NCBI GenBank assembly: GCA_947493005.1
Contig: CANLOY010000009.1
Location: 62,001-126,000 of the forward strand
DNA from: an uncultured Roseivirga sp.
Lineage (GTDB): Bacteria; Bacteroidota; Bacteroidia; Cytophagales; Cyclobacteriaceae
DNA length: 64,000 bases
Direction: 5' to 3'
Both the position numbers and the translations under genes were made by a program. Shown piece after piece: positions 19,229 through 30,725 of this stretch. The notes beneath the pieces were generated by a model. It did not search any database. It was not told where the DNA came from and saw only the letters and a program-made list of their open reading frames with translations. Every line of letters starts with the position of its first letter. The stretch's first letter is position 1.

Positions 19229-20566
19229 TTATCTATCGAAAGAAAGTCTTTTACCATTTGCAGATTCTATCAGCTTACCATGCTCAAAAGCTACTTGTCC
19301 GTTTACTATGGTATGTGTTACTGTTGACTTGAAGGAATGCCCTTCAAAAGGAGACCATTTACATTTATAAAGAATGTTTTCTTTGTTTACTTCGTAAGTA
19401 GTGTTACAATCTACTATGGCAATATCCGCATGGTAGCCCTCTCTTAAATATCCCCTTCTGTCAATGTCGAATAAGTCAGATACTGCATGTGATGTTTTTT
19501 CTACAATATGCTCAAGAGAAATTTTCCCTTGTTTGTGAAGATCCAGAAGTGCCATAAGGCAATGTTGAACTAAAGGGCCTCCCGATGGAGCAGAGAAATA
19601 ACTGTTCTGTTTTTCATCAAACGTATGAGGAGCATGATCGGTAGCAATTACATCAATTTTGTTGTCAAGCACACCCTGTAAAATAGCATCTCTGTCATTA
19701 GCTGTCTTAACCGCAGGGTTCCATTTGATCAGAGTTCCTTTTTCAGCATAATCAGTATCTGAGAACCATAAATGATGAACACAGGCTTCGGCCGTTATTT
19801 TCTTCTCTTTTAGTGGGATGTCATTATCAAAGAGTTCCAGCTCTTTGGCTGTTGAAATATGAAGAATATGAAGTCTTGCGCCATTCTTTCTGGCCAGTTC
19901 TACTGCAAAGGAAGAAGAAGCATAACAAGCCTCCTCATTACGAATTACAGGATGCATATCTATAGGAACACTTTCTCCATACTGTGCTTTGGCCTTGGCG
20001 ATATTCTTTTGGATTACCTCTTCAGATTCGCAGTGGGTAGCTATCAGTGTAGGTGAGTTGGCAAAAATCCCCTCCAGAGTTCTCTGGTTATCTACAAGCA
20101 TATTACCAGTAGAAGAACCCATGAAAACTTTCACTCCACATACTTGTCTAGGGTCAGTTTTTAATACCTCGTCAAGGTTGTCATTAGAAGCTCCCATATA
20201 GAAGCTATAATTCGCTAAACTATTTTTAGCTGCAATATCATACTTGTTTTGAAGAAGTTCCTGAGTCAATGTATTTGGAACGGTATTAGGCATTTCCATA
20301 AAAGAGGTGATTCCTCCGGCAACGGCAGCTCTCGACTCAGTATAAATTTCTGCTTTGTGTGTTAAACCTGGTTCTCTGAAATGTACCTGATCATCGATCA
20401 AACCTGGGATTACAATTTTACCGGAAGCATCAATTACCTGATCTGCCGTTTTATGTTGAAGATCTTTTCCTATGGCTTCTATAAGGCCATTTTTAATGAA
20501 TATATCGGCTTCAAAGGTTTTGTTTTCGTTGACTAGTGTTCCGTTGAGTATCAGGATGGTTGACAT
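19229..20566 (-). CDS. pyrC: Dihydroorotase
   Basis: IDDQVHFREPGLTHKAEIYTESRAAVAGGITSFMEMPNT; DVIATDHAPHTFDEK. Confidence 0.9.
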   Translation of the reverse strand: MSTILILNGTLVNENKTFEADIFIKNGLIEAIGKDLQHKTADQVIDASGKIVIPGLIDDQVHFREPGLTHKAEIYTESRAAVAGGITSFMEMPNTVPNTLTQELLQNKYDIAAKNSLANYSFYMGASNDNLDEVLKTDPRQVCGVKVFMGSSTGNMLVDNQRTLEGIFANSPTLIATHCESEEVIQKNIAKAKAQYGESVPIDMHPVIRNEEACYASSSFAVELARKNGARLHILHISTAKELELFDNDIPLKEKKITAEACVHHLWFSDTDYAEKGTLIKWNPAVKTANDRDAILQGVLDNKIDVIATDHAPHTFDEKQNSYFSAPSGGPLVQHCLMALLDLHKQGKISLEHIVEKTSHAVSDLFDIDRRGYLREGYHADIAIVDCNTTYEVNKENILYKCKWSPFEGHSFKSTVTHTIVNGQVAFEHGKLIESANGKRLSFDR

Positions 20567-20631
20567 AATGATTTTATTTTGCAGACTGTTTCACGTAATT
20601 GCACCGTAAAGCAAGCAGGAATCAGTTTAAA

Positions 20632-21942
20632 ATGGCAGCAGAAATTCAAAATTTTCAAGATCTTAAACTAAATCGACAGATTTTGAACGCCATTGAGGAA
20701 CTTGGCTTTAGCAAACCTACAGAAATTCAACAAAGGGCAATCCCAATTGCCTTGGCTGGACATGATCTTTTTGGGATCGCTCAGACGGGTACAGGTAAGA
20801 CATTGGCATTTGTAACGCCTTTAATTATGAAGGTGAAGTATGCTCAGGGAGATCATCCCCGGGCATTGATTCTGGCTCCAACCCGAGAGTTGGTTATTCA
20901 AATTGCCAATAATTTCACAAGCCTTTCTAAATACACAGATTTGAGGTTGATAGCTCTGTATGGAGGTATAGGTCCTAAACAACAGTTGGAAGAATTGGAG
21001 AAAGGGGTAGATGTGGTTATCAGTACTCCAGGAAGATTTCTGGATCTCTATAAAAAAGGAAGCATTTACCCAAGAGGGATCAAAACACTGATTTTAGATG
21101 AGGCAGATAAGATGATGGACATGGGGTTTATGCCTCAGATCAGGAATATTCTGGAAATCATTCCTACTAAGAGGCAAAACATGCTCTTTTCGGCCACTAT
21201 GCATGATAAAGTGGTTATCCTGACTGAGGAGTTTCTGGAATTTCCGGAACGTGTTGAAGTAGCTCCCCAAGCTACGGTAGCAGAAACCATTGATCAGGTT
21301 TTGTATCAAGTACCCAATTTTAAGACCAAGCTTAATTTACTAAGCCACTTTTTAAATGATTCGTCTTTTGAGCGAGTGATTGTCTTTGTTAAAACTAAAA
21401 CCAATGCCGATAACATTGCACATTATTTGGATAGAAAGTCCATGGGGCCTGTAAGAGTGATTCATGCAAATAAGGGACAGAATTCGCGAATCAACGCAAT
21501 GGATGAATTTAAGGGAGGTCATGTTCGTGTATTGGTTTCTACTGATGTGACTTCTAGGGGAATGGACGTGTCAATGGTTAGTCATGTAATCAACTTTGAT
21601 GTTCCTCTTATGTATGAGGATTATGTACATAGGGTTGGGCGTACGGGAAGGGCTGAAAACGAAGGGGTAGCCATCACCTTTGCTAACCAGTTGGAAATGA
21701 ATAGTATTCCGGCAATAGAAAAACTCATTGATCAGGAAATACCTAAGGCTGAAATACCTGAAGCGGTAATAGTAGAAAAGACACCTTTTATTGAGCAGCA
21801 GGAAATAAACAGGGCATTGGATAACATAAGGAAAAAGGCAGACCCAGACTTCAAGGGAGCATTTCATGAAAAGAAGCGCAAGTTTCAGGAAAAGGGGAAC
21901 GCAAAAAAACGCAATAGCAGAGGCAAAAAAAGAAGGAGATAA
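20632..21942 (+). CDS. DEAD-box RNA helicase
   Basis: AQTGTGKT, PTRELVIQI, STPGRF, LDEADKM, SATM, HRVGRTGR; basic C-tail. Track start 20599 is a TTG; ATG 20632 preferred. Confidence 0.95.
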   Translation: MAAEIQNFQDLKLNRQILNAIEELGFSKPTEIQQRAIPIALAGHDLFGIAQTGTGKTLAFVTPLIMKVKYAQGDHPRALILAPTRELVIQIANNFTSLSKYTDLRLIALYGGIGPKQQLEELEKGVDVVISTPGRFLDLYKKGSIYPRGIKTLILDEADKMMDMGFMPQIRNILEIIPTKRQNMLFSATMHDKVVILTEEFLEFPERVEVAPQATVAETIDQVLYQVPNFKTKLNLLSHFLNDSSFERVIVFVKTKTNADNIAHYLDRKSMGPVRVIHANKGQNSRINAMDEFKGGHVRVLVSTDVTSRGMDVSMVSHVINFDVPLMYEDYVHRVGRTGRAENEGVAITFANQLEMNSIPAIEKLIDQEIPKAEIPEAVIVEKTPFIEQQEINRALDNIRKKADPDFKGAFHEKKRKFQEKGNAKKRNSRGKKRRR

Positions 21943-22003
21943 TTGGGCGTTAGCCAATTTCTTTTGAAATCCCTAACTTGCTTTTACAAACAACTCAAAA
22001 ATC

Positions 22004-22879
22004 ATGAAAACAAAACTTTTATTCTCAAGTCTTTTCTTGCTGACCCTTATGGTCAATCCGGTATCGGCACAAAGAGACAGTAATTATCACCTTGATGAGC
22101 TTTACAAGCTTTCGTCAGATGGTACAGTTCATTTAAAAACCAATGATGCAGATATTAAAATCACTGGCTCAGATAGGAGCGATGTGCATTTGGTAATCGA
22201 CAGGATGGAAAGCGTTAGGGGCATCAGCTCCGGAAGTAGAAAATTCGATGTGGAGGTTGAGGAGAAAGGCGGTGATTTGTATATCACCGAAAGAGAAAGG
22301 CGTGGGGTTAGATTTCAGATAGGGTCACAAAGAGTAGAATATAAGATAGAGATTGAAATGCCTGCGAATGGTTCTTTAAGAATCAAAGGTGATGATGATG
22401 ACTATGTGATCAGAAGTGTGAATGGAGATATCTCTATGGAGGTTGATGATGGAGATATTGAACTGATAGAATGTAATGGTGATGATTTTGATCTTCAGCT
22501 AGAAGATGGTGATCTGAAAATGGATGGTGGAAATGGTTCAATCTATATCAGTTCAGATGATGGAGATGTGGATGTCAGAAACGGAAATTTCGAAAGAGTA
22601 GAGTTAACTGCTGAGGACGGTAATATCTCAATTGAGACTTCTCTTGCAGACAAAGGGGTTTATGAATTACGTGGCGATGATGCCGACATTGACTTCATTG
22701 TTCTAAAAGGAGGAGGTCTGTTTAACGTATCCAAAGATGATGGAAGAATTACTGCCTCTTCAGCATTCGATACTATTTCAAAAAGTGAGAGACGTTCTAA
22801 GCTGGAATTAAATGGTGGTTCTGCCGATGTTGATATCCGAATTGAGGATGGAAGAGTAAGGTTGACAACAGGAAAATGA
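22004..22879 (+). CDS. Exported DUF4097-like acidic beta-repeat protein
   Basis: Signal peptide NPVSAQ; repeated short DGDI/DGDV/DGNI beta-solenoid-type motifs. Confidence 0.65.
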   Translation: MKTKLLFSSLFLLTLMVNPVSAQRDSNYHLDELYKLSSDGTVHLKTNDADIKITGSDRSDVHLVIDRMESVRGISSGSRKFDVEVEEKGGDLYITERERRGVRFQIGSQRVEYKIEIEMPANGSLRIKGDDDDYVIRSVNGDISMEVDDGDIELIECNGDDFDLQLEDGDLKMDGGNGSIYISSDDGDVDVRNGNFERVELTAEDGNISIETSLADKGVYELRGDDADIDFIVLKGGGLFNVSKDDGRITASSAFDTISKSERRSKLELNGGSADVDIRIEDGRVRLTTGK

Positions 22880-22909
22880 TATAAACTTCTACATTGATAT
22901 AGAAGTCTT

Positions 22910-22944
22910 AAAGCACTTATACTTTTGGTACAAGTGCTTTTTTA
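22910..22944 (+). terminator. Terminator overlapping the 3' end of the convergent DUF1835 gene
   Basis: AAGCACTTATACTTTTGGTACAAGTGCTTTTTTA. Confidence 0.6.
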
Positions 22945-23828
22945 TTTTCATCCCAATACCAATCACTCATTTTTTGCCCTCCGAAAAAGTAGTTTCTGTT
23001 AACTAAGGATTCTACAGTTTGCTTATCAATTTGTGGCTTTAGCACAAGATTATCGAAGTCATCAAATAGAGGCTTTAATCCATTGAGTGTGATAGAGTAC
23101 TGAAGGTCGCCAAAACCCTGATAGGTTTGCCAACGTAACATTTTGCCAATTAATTTCATCTTATCGGTCTCACCCTCATTAATAAATTGAATAAGCTGCT
23201 CTTCTGTTTCAGTCAAACCGGTTCTGGTGTTGGGAAACCTCTTTGAATGACTCTCTAAAGCGGAAGATAGATAAGGAAACTCAGTAGAAGAAGACTGGTC
23301 AGGTCTAAGGAGCGTATTGGGGTTAGAGGAGCAATATGCTCTGTAGACATTAGACGCAAAATCAAATGCTGAGCCTTCTAACTTGATTCTGTTCTCATAT
23401 AAGTTTTTGTATTCAGAAGAGTGTATTTCGCCAAGCCCGTAGAGCCTATCTGATCCATCAACTTTCCCAGTACATACTAAAGAGATATTGATTTTTCTTT
23501 TATGAGCTAACCAATCGATTAGCGCGAGCATATTAATTTGACAAAACAGGTCATATTCAAACCACAGTATGATTTCATCATATGTACTGAGGTTCTTTTC
23601 CATTTCTTGAAATGGTGTTTTGATTGCTTTTGCATATTCTCCTTCCTGTAGACTAAAATACTTTGACATAAAAGTCTCTCTGTCATTCCAGAATTCAAGA
23701 GTTCCTATTGGACCAGATATTGGCCCTTCAACCAGTACATCTCTCCAAACAAATGTATCTCCTTCAATACCAGTAGTCTTGAAGATGTTAAGGGTGCTGT
23801 CGCCATTTAGTATATGTAGTGTGGGCAT
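22917..23828 (-). CDS. DUF1835 domain-containing protein
   Basis: MPTLHILNGDSTLNIFKTTGIEGDTFVWRDVLVEGP N-terminus typical of DUF1835. Confidence 0.75.
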   Translation of the reverse strand: MPTLHILNGDSTLNIFKTTGIEGDTFVWRDVLVEGPISGPIGTLEFWNDRETFMSKYFSLQEGEYAKAIKTPFQEMEKNLSTYDEIILWFEYDLFCQINMLALIDWLAHKRKINISLVCTGKVDGSDRLYGLGEIHSSEYKNLYENRIKLEGSAFDFASNVYRAYCSSNPNTLLRPDQSSSTEFPYLSSALESHSKRFPNTRTGLTETEEQLIQFINEGETDKMKLIGKMLRWQTYQGFGDLQYSITLNGLKPLFDDFDNLVLKPQIDKQTVESLVNRNYFFGGQKMSDWYWDENKKALVPKV

Positions 23829-23925
23829 AGTGCTTTCAAAAGATCAATTGTTTAGAATGTACTAAATGAGAACAGGAAGGTTTCACATGATCTCATTTTT
23901 AGGGTTTGATAAAAGTAGCAGCCAA

Positions 23926-23955
23926 TAAAAAAGGAGTCTTACGACTCCTTTTTTA
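23926..23955. terminator. Bidirectional terminator
   Basis: AAAAAAGGAGTCTTACGACTCCTTTTTT. Confidence 0.75.
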
Positions 23956-23973
23956 TACTTTTCTGAATAGGAT

Positions 23974-25443
23974 TTAGTTACCGTAATCCATGTCATCTTT
24001 TGTGTCAACAGGGGTTCTTTTATCTCTGTTTACTAATAGCCATGCAGTATGGAATACCAACTGAGCTCTTTTGGCCATTACGTCAAATTCAATTTTATCT
24101 ACAGTGTCGGTAGGTCTGTGGTAATCAGCATGCGTACCGTTAAAGTAGAAGATAATTGGAATACCTTTTTTAGCGAAGTTGTAGTGGTCAGATCTATAGT
24201 AGAAACGATTTCTATCATTAGGGTCATCGTATCTGTAATCTAAATTTAAACCAGTGTACGTGATGTTAGCATACTCAGAAACTACTTTTAAGTGGCTAGA
24301 AAGTTTTTCAGAACCAATTACATATACATAATCTCTGTCATTCTCATGCTCTGGATCAACACGTCCAATCATATCAATGTTAAGGTTATTGACAGTATTT
24401 TCGATTGGGAAGATTGGGTGATCAGAATAGTAAGCAGAACCTAAAAGTCCTTTTTCCTCACCAGTTACATTTAAGAAAAGAATACTTCTTCTTGGTCTGT
24501 GGCCTTCAAGGGCAGCTTGAGCAAATGCTTCAGCTATTTCCATTACACCTGTGGTACCAGAACCATCATCGTCTGCACCATTGTTGATTACAGTTCCATC
24601 TTCGTTCTGACCGATGTGATCATAGTGAGATGATATAACTAATACTTCGTCTTTTAAATCCGTTCCTTCTAAGAAAGCCATCATGTTTTCGGTAGCTAGC
24701 TCACTAAGTTTTTGCTTAACCTGGAAACGTACAGTTCTGTCCTTAATAGAAGAAGCGTTATTATCAATTTTATCTTCAGATGTGTTCATCATAGAAGCAG
24801 CAAGCGACTTAGTCACAAAGAATAAGATACTCTCAGGAGCAGTTGATTCTTTTTCAAATCTTAGTCTACTCTTCATTCGGAATCTTACCTGTCTCGGTAA
24901 AGTTTGTTTGAATTGATCGTCATTTGCACTGATAACAAAAATTGCCTTTGCTCCGCTTTCTCTCAACTTGGTGAAAGCATCTCTGTTAGGAGCAACTACT
25001 ATTACTCCCAAACCTTCAACACCTGACAGGTCGGTGTCTGCAGTAACTTTTCCAATGAAGCGGGTTTTTAGCTTCATCTCTTTATTCATGTTGGCATTTC
25101 CCGAGAAAATGAAATCGTCTCCATTCATTTTCTTTTTTCCTTTGGCCTTGATGTATACATCCGACCAGTCAGATTGGTACATGCTGAATTTCTGGCGATA
25201 GGTGCCATCTACTGGTCCTGATAAGCCAATTTTCTTATAGAAGTCTTCTAAGAACCTCGATGCCTTCTTTTGGCCTTCAGTTCCTGTTTCTCTACCTCCA
25301 AACTCATCCGAAGCTAAGACAGAAAGCTTAGCTCTCATGTCTTGTGGGGTAATCGTATTAGCATACTTAACAGACGCATCTTGGGCAGTCACTGAAAAGC
25401 CTAATACTAATAATCCTAAAAAGGACGCCTTTAATTTCCTCAT
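23974..25443 (-). CDS. Exported M28-family Zn peptidase
   Basis: VISSHYDHIGQNEDGTVINNGADDDGSGTTGVMEIAEAF, NVTGEEKGLLGS, SDHYNFAKKGIP metal-site motifs. Confidence 0.9.
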   Translation of the reverse strand: MRKLKASFLGLLVLGFSVTAQDASVKYANTITPQDMRAKLSVLASDEFGGRETGTEGQKKASRFLEDFYKKIGLSGPVDGTYRQKFSMYQSDWSDVYIKAKGKKKMNGDDFIFSGNANMNKEMKLKTRFIGKVTADTDLSGVEGLGVIVVAPNRDAFTKLRESGAKAIFVISANDDQFKQTLPRQVRFRMKSRLRFEKESTAPESILFFVTKSLAASMMNTSEDKIDNNASSIKDRTVRFQVKQKLSELATENMMAFLEGTDLKDEVLVISSHYDHIGQNEDGTVINNGADDDGSGTTGVMEIAEAFAQAALEGHRPRRSILFLNVTGEEKGLLGSAYYSDHPIFPIENTVNNLNIDMIGRVDPEHENDRDYVYVIGSEKLSSHLKVVSEYANITYTGLNLDYRYDDPNDRNRFYYRSDHYNFAKKGIPIIFYFNGTHADYHRPTDTVDKIEFDVMAKRAQLVFHTAWLLVNRDKRTPVDTKDDMDYGN

Positions 25444-25576
25444 TTTATAAACAATTAGTTACTACAAATTTTTAGCAGCTCTAAAGCTAAACATAATTTT
25501 AAAACCCTCATGAAAATCTTATTTGTACGGAAGTTTTTTTTGGCTGGATATGTAAGGATATCAAGCCTTTGTCTCT

Positions 25577-25584
25577 TACATTTG
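25577..25584 (+). promoter_or_regulatory. Bacteroidota -7 box candidate (TAnnTTTG) for gcvP
   Basis: TACATTTG about 45 bp before ATG 25629; no convincing -33 TTTG at standard spacing. Confidence 0.3.
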
Positions 25585-25628
25585 CTTCTCTTTTGGAAGA
25601 GGAAATTACAACTTATTGGAATTCAGAA

Positions 25629-28532
25629 ATGACAAAGATTGATTTGACCCAAGCCCCAAAGTTTGAAAACAGACATAATGGGCCTCAGAAAGCAGAAATC
25701 GAAGAAATGCTTCAGGTAATTGGTGCAGAAAGTGTAGATGCGCTGATCAATGAAACCATACCTGAAAGTATTAGAATGGACAGGCCATTAAACCTGCCAG
25801 ACGCTAAATCTGAGTTTCAATTCTTGAATGACCTGAAGGAAACAGCTGAAAAAAACAGTGTTTTCAAATCTTATATTGGAATGGGGTACTACGGAACAAT
25901 AGTGCCAGGTGTAATTCAACGAAATATTCTAGAGAACCCAGGGTGGTATACAGCTTACACTCCCTACCAAGCCGAAATTGCTCAAGGCAGACTTGAAGCA
26001 CTAATCAATTTCCAAACATTAGTTATTGATTTAACAGGCATGCCAATTGCCAATGCATCTCTTCTTGATGAAGCTACAGCGGCAGCAGAGGCTATGACTA
26101 TGTTTGCTGGTTTAAGAAAGAAAGAAAAGAAAACAGCCAATAAGTTTTTTGTAGATAAAAATATTTTCCCTCAGACACTCGATGTGCTTAAAACAAGAGC
26201 AGTGCCAGTTGGTATTGAACTGGAAGTAGGAAACATCGATGAGTTGGATATAACAGATCCTAATCTATATGGTGTGCTTTATCAGTACCCTGGTGGTGAT
26301 GGAAATGTAAAAGATTTTTCAGCATTTATTGCTGCAGCTAAGGAGCAAAATGTTTTCGTTGCAGCTGCTGCAGATCTCATGTCACTTGTGCTTTTAACTC
26401 CTCCTGGTGAAATGGGAGCGGATGCTGTTGTTGGAACAACACAGCGTTTCGGAGTACCAATGGGATTTGGTGGTCCGCATGCTGCTTTCTTTGCAACAAG
26501 AGAAGAATATAAAAGACAGATTCCTGGAAGAATTATAGGTGTTTCTCTAGACAGTAATGGAAACAAAGCATATAGAATGGCACTTCAAACTCGTGAACAA
26601 CATATCAGAAGAGAGAAGGCCACTTCTAATATTTGTACAGCTCAGGTATTACTAGGTGTAATGGCTGGGATGTACGGTGTTTACCATGGCCCCGAGGGGT
26701 TGAGATCAATCGCTGGAACTATTAATGGTACGGCAAGACTTCTGGACAGTGGACTAAGCAAAATGGGTCTTGTTCAAACGAACAAAGTTTTCTTTGATAC
26801 GCTAAGAGTTCAGAGTGATGATACTTTGTCTTCAAAGGTGAAATCAATTGCTGAAAACAATGAAGTGAACTTCAGGTACTTTGAAGGTGGAGATATTGGT
26901 ATATCTGTTGATGAAACTACTAATGTTTCAGATATAGAAAGAGTGTTGAACATCTTTGCTGAGGCAACAGGAGAAACAAATGATACCGATGTTAATGCAT
27001 TAGCTAATTCAGTGGAAATAGATTTTCCTGAGAGTTTGAATAGAACCAGTGAATTTCTTACTCACCCTGTTTTCAACCAGTATCAGTCTGAACATGAGAT
27101 GCTTCGCTATATCAAGAGACTGGAGAACAAAGACCTTTCTTTAGTGCATTCTATGATTTCTCTAGGCTCATGCACAATGAAGCTTAACGCTACTGCTGAA
27201 ATGGTTCCTGTAACCTGGCCTGAGTTCGGAAATATGCACCCGTTTGTTCCTGCCAATCAGTGTCAGGGGTACCAGTCCATGTTTAAGGATTTGGTAGACT
27301 GGCTTTCAGAAATTACTGGTTTTGCGGATGTTTCTTTGCAACCAAACTCAGGAGCTCAAGGTGAGTATGCCGGACTAATGGTTATTAGAGCTTACCATCA
27401 GAGTAGGGGAGATCATCATAGAAATGTGGCCATAATTCCTGCATCAGCACACGGTACTAACCCTGCATCAGCAGTTATGGCTGGAATGAAAGTGGTGATT
27501 GTAAAGTGTGACGAAAGAGGTAATATCGATTTAGATGATTTAAAAGCTAAGGTTGAACAGCACAGCGAGAATCTAGCCTCTTTCATGGTTACCTATCCAT
27601 CTACTCATGGTGTGTTTGAAGAGAGTATCAAAGAAGTTTGTGATTTGATTCATGAGCATGGAGGACAGGTTTATATGGATGGTGCTAATATGAATGCCCA
27701 GGTTGGTTTGACGAACCCTGGCCTTATTGGAGCAGATGTATGTCACCTTAACCTTCATAAAACATTTTGTATACCTCATGGTGGTGGTGGTCCTGGCATG
27801 GGACCTATTGGGGTTGCTGCCCATCTGGCTCCTTTCTTACCGGGTAGCCCAGTGGTTGAAGCAGGAGGAAATGAGGCGATTTCTGCAATTTCTGCAGCAC
27901 CATGGGGTAGCGCTAGCATTCTGACCATATCATATGCATATATTGCAATGATGGGGGTAGAAGGGTTGACAAATGCTACCAAAATGGCCATTCTTAATGC
28001 GAATTACATTAAGGCAAGGTTAGAACAAGAGTATTCAATTCTGTATACTGGTACACAAGGAAGGTGCGCTCACGAGATGATCGTTGATTGTCGCGACTTC
28101 AAAGCTCAAAAAATTGAAGTTGAAGATATTGCCAAGCGTTTGATGGATTATGGTTTCCATGCACCAACTGTATCCTTCCCAGTAGCTGGAACAGTAATGA
28201 TCGAACCTACTGAGTCTGAGTCAAAAGCAGAATTGGATCGTTTTTGCGATGCAATGTTAAGTATTCGTGAGGAAATTCAGGAGATTGCTGATGGTGCAGC
28301 AGAAGTGGGTAACAATGTATTGACCAATGCGCCACATACAGCAGAGGTGGCTTTATCTGATGAATGGGAAATGCCATATAGCAGAAACAAAGCAGTTTAC
28401 CCTGCAGAGTATGTGAAAGTGGCTAAGTTCTGGCCAACTGTTGGAAGAATAGATTCTGCTTATGGAGACAGAAACCTGATGTGTAGCTGTATTCCTGTTG
28501 ATGTTTATGCTGAAGAGGAAGTGATAGCTTAG
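25629..28532 (+). CDS. gcvP: Glycine dehydrogenase (aminomethyl-transferring), P protein
   Basis: [81 protein letters not shown]. Track start 25569. Confidence 0.97.
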   Translation: MTKIDLTQAPKFENRHNGPQKAEIEEMLQVIGAESVDALINETIPESIRMDRPLNLPDAKSEFQFLNDLKETAEKNSVFKSYIGMGYYGTIVPGVIQRNILENPGWYTAYTPYQAEIAQGRLEALINFQTLVIDLTGMPIANASLLDEATAAAEAMTMFAGLRKKEKKTANKFFVDKNIFPQTLDVLKTRAVPVGIELEVGNIDELDITDPNLYGVLYQYPGGDGNVKDFSAFIAAAKEQNVFVAAAADLMSLVLLTPPGEMGADAVVGTTQRFGVPMGFGGPHAAFFATREEYKRQIPGRIIGVSLDSNGNKAYRMALQTREQHIRREKATSNICTAQVLLGVMAGMYGVYHGPEGLRSIAGTINGTARLLDSGLSKMGLVQTNKVFFDTLRVQSDDTLSSKVKSIAENNEVNFRYFEGGDIGISVDETTNVSDIERVLNIFAEATGETNDTDVNALANSVEIDFPESLNRTSEFLTHPVFNQYQSEHEMLRYIKRLENKDLSLVHSMISLGSCTMKLNATAEMVPVTWPEFGNMHPFVPANQCQGYQSMFKDLVDWLSEITGFADVSLQPNSGAQGEYAGLMVIRAYHQSRGDHHRNVAIIPASAHGTNPASAVMAGMKVVIVKCDERGNIDLDDLKAKVEQHSENLASFMVTYPSTHGVFEESIKEVCDLIHEHGGQVYMDGANMNAQVGLTNPGLIGADVCHLNLHKTFCIPHGGGGPGMGPIGVAAHLAPFLPGSPVVEAGGNEAISAISAAPWGSASILTISYAYIAMMGVEGLTNATKMAILNANYIKARLEQEYSILYTGTQGRCAHEMIVDCRDFKAQKIEVEDIAKRLMDYGFHAPTVSFPVAGTVMIEPTESESKAELDRFCDAMLSIREEIQEIADGAAEVGNNVLTNAPHTAEVALSDEWEMPYSRNKAVYPAEYVKVAKFWPTVGRIDSAYGDRNLMCSCIPVDVYAEEEVIA

Positions 28533-28556
28533 AGACAACAAACAGTAGATAAAAAG

Positions 28557-28580
28557 AAAGGCCGCATATGCGGCCTTTTA
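28557..28580. terminator. Bidirectional terminator between gcvP and lipA
   Basis: AAAGGCCGCATATGCGGCCTTTT perfect palindrome. Confidence 0.8.
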
Positions 28581-28599
28581 TGTTTTTGTTAATTTCTAT

Positions 28600-29481
28600 T
28601 TATACATGAACATGTCGTTCAGCATGATAAGACGACCTTACTAAAGGTCCCGACTCAACATACTTTATTCCTCTTTTAAGTCCTTCTTCTTTCAAAGACT
28701 CAAATTTGTCTGGGTGCACATATTCAATTACCTCATGATGCATTTTGGTTGGTTGTAAGTATTGCCCTAAAGTTAAAATATCAAGTTTAACTTCAGCAAG
28801 GTCATCCATCAATCTGAATATCTGATCATCCGTTTCACCAAGTCCTAACATGGCTCCAGTTTTAGATCTTTTGCCATATTCCTTAATGCGCTTTAACTCT
28901 TCTAAGCTTCTATCATACTTAGCTTGAGGGCGTACACGTCTATAAAGATCTTTTACAGTTTCCATATTATGAGAAACCACTTCCTGACCTGCGTCAATCA
29001 TTCTATATAGGGCTTCCCAGTTTCCTTTTACATCAGGAATAAGTGTTTCTATAGTAGTTTCAGGGCTCAGTTTTTTAGTCTCAACTACGGTTTGATACCA
29101 GATTTCAGCACCTCTGTCTTTCAGTTCATCCCTGTTAACAGAAGTGATTACAGCATGCTTAACACCCATCAATTTAATAGCTTCAGCAACCCTTTTAGGC
29201 TCTTCTTGATCATATTCAGGGGGTCTGCCAGTTGCAACTGCACAAAATGAACAAGATCTGGTACAAACATTTCCCAGGATCATAAAGGTTGCAGTTCCTG
29301 CTCCCCAGCATTCTCCCATGTTTGGGCAATTACCACTTTCGCAAATGGTGTGGAGTTTGTGGTTGTCCACCAACTTTCGGACTTTGGCATATTCTGGGCC
29401 AATAGGAAGTTTTACACGAAGCCAGTTTGGCTTCCTTTTTCTCTCTTCGGTTTCTTTCGAAACGACAGGTAGTTCTATCAT
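28600..29481 (-). CDS. lipA: Lipoyl synthase
   Basis: [43 protein letters not shown] (two Cys clusters of LipA). Confidence 0.97.
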   Translation of the reverse strand: MIELPVVSKETEERKRKPNWLRVKLPIGPEYAKVRKLVDNHKLHTICESGNCPNMGECWGAGTATFMILGNVCTRSCSFCAVATGRPPEYDQEEPKRVAEAIKLMGVKHAVITSVNRDELKDRGAEIWYQTVVETKKLSPETTIETLIPDVKGNWEALYRMIDAGQEVVSHNMETVKDLYRRVRPQAKYDRSLEELKRIKEYGKRSKTGAMLGLGETDDQIFRLMDDLAEVKLDILTLGQYLQPTKMHHEVIEYVHPDKFESLKEEGLKRGIKYVESGPLVRSSYHAERHVHV

Positions 29482-29547
29482 AGCTTTCTCCTCTGTCTAT
29501 AGAAACACAAAGGTAAGCCAAAGGTTCCAAATAAAAAGCGATGGAGG

Positions 29548-30261
29548 CTATCTTCTTCTACCGAAGTATATAGCTATGAAAGCTGCCGCAAAAGTACTCT
29601 GATTGTTAGATACAGGTAGGATTTCAATTTCACGAGAATAAACGTCAAGAGAGAAACCTAATTCAACCCCAAACACTCTTTTTTTAGTAGAATTGGTTTC
29701 AAAAGTTAATGAAGCTTTGGCATGAGCTCCCAATACAAAATTTGACTGGCCTATGCCTCTGAAAGGCCCTGCTGCTCCTATAATGAAGTTTCGCGCATGA
29801 TTGGGGTTGCCGGGGTCGTATTGTTCTTTTCTATTTCCGTTCAGTTCAATAAAATATGGTACTTCAACTCCAAATGAAGGGCCAACTGCTACAAGTGCGG
29901 TAATTCGAGCTCCTTGCTGGGGAGCTTTTTTGAATAGTACCTTTTCCCTTCCATAAGTAGGCCTTATGGCCAGTAAGTAATTTGACTTACCAAAAACGAA
30001 TGAACTCCCTGTTATTGTCGTTTCTTTGGTTTCTCTTCCGTGTTTGATATTAACCACCTCAATTCCATAGTTCATCAAATTGCCCTCGCCCAGTACTTTA
30101 GAATGGCGAAAATAGAAACCACTGATTAACCCTCCATTGCTTGCTTTACTGATCCCAAATACGTTTTCAACCTCATATTCGCCATCAGTTTCTTGAGCAA
30201 ACATGTTAATGGAGGAAATTAATGTCAGGAATAAAAACAGGCTTCTAATAAATGAGCGCAT
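29548..30261 (-). CDS. Exported hypothetical, possible outer-membrane beta-barrel
   Basis: Signal peptide SSINMFAQ; alternating beta-like pattern. Confidence 0.5.
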   Translation of the reverse strand: MRSFIRSLFLFLTLISSINMFAQETDGEYEVENVFGISKASNGGLISGFYFRHSKVLGEGNLMNYGIEVVNIKHGRETKETTITGSSFVFGKSNYLLAIRPTYGREKVLFKKAPQQGARITALVAVGPSFGVEVPYFIELNGNRKEQYDPGNPNHARNFIIGAAGPFRGIGQSNFVLGAHAKASLTFETNSTKKRVFGVELGFSLDVYSREIEILPVSNNQSTFAAAFIAIYFGRRR

Positions 30262-30320
30262 ACAACTTTGAAGGTAAAAATAAGGTCTCTAAATTAACGA
30301 AAAATTACTCTGCTTAGTTT

Positions 30321-30725
30321 ATGGCAACTATCAAATCTGAATATAATGGCGGTCTTAGGACAACCGCTACTCATGTTAAGTCTGGCAATCAGTTTATTAC
30401 AGACGCACCTGTTGATAATAATGGAAAGGGAGAAACCTTTTCTCCAACCGATACTGTTGCTGCTGCTTTAGGTAGTTGTATGATGACAGTAATGGCCATA
30501 GCAGGAGAAAAAGAAGGTATAGATATGAGTGGCATGCGACTGGAGACCACAAAAATCATGTCTGCCAACCCCCGAAGAATTTCAAGGCTGGAGGTATCGT
30601 TTCATTGGGATAACTGTACCGCGAGTGAAGAGGAAAAGAAATGGCTTAAAGATATCGGATTGAATTGTCCGGTAGCCTTAAGCCTTCATCCTGAGTTAAA
30701 ACAGGATGTTAATTTTTCCTTTTAG
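30321..30725 (+). CDS. OsmC family protein
   Basis: PTDTVAAALGSCMMTVMAIAGEKEGIDMSG; NCPVALSLHPEL. Confidence 0.9.
   Translation: MATIKSEYNGGLRTTATHVKSGNQFITDAPVDNNGKGETFSPTDTVAAALGSCMMTVMAIAGEKEGIDMSGMRLETTKIMSANPRRISRLEVSFHWDNCTASEEEKKWLKDIGLNCPVALSLHPELKQDVNFSF

Noticed and set aside
30709-30725. Convergent 17-bp gene overlap as an antisense regulatory element
   Set aside because: Short tail-to-tail overlaps are common; no extra structure seen.
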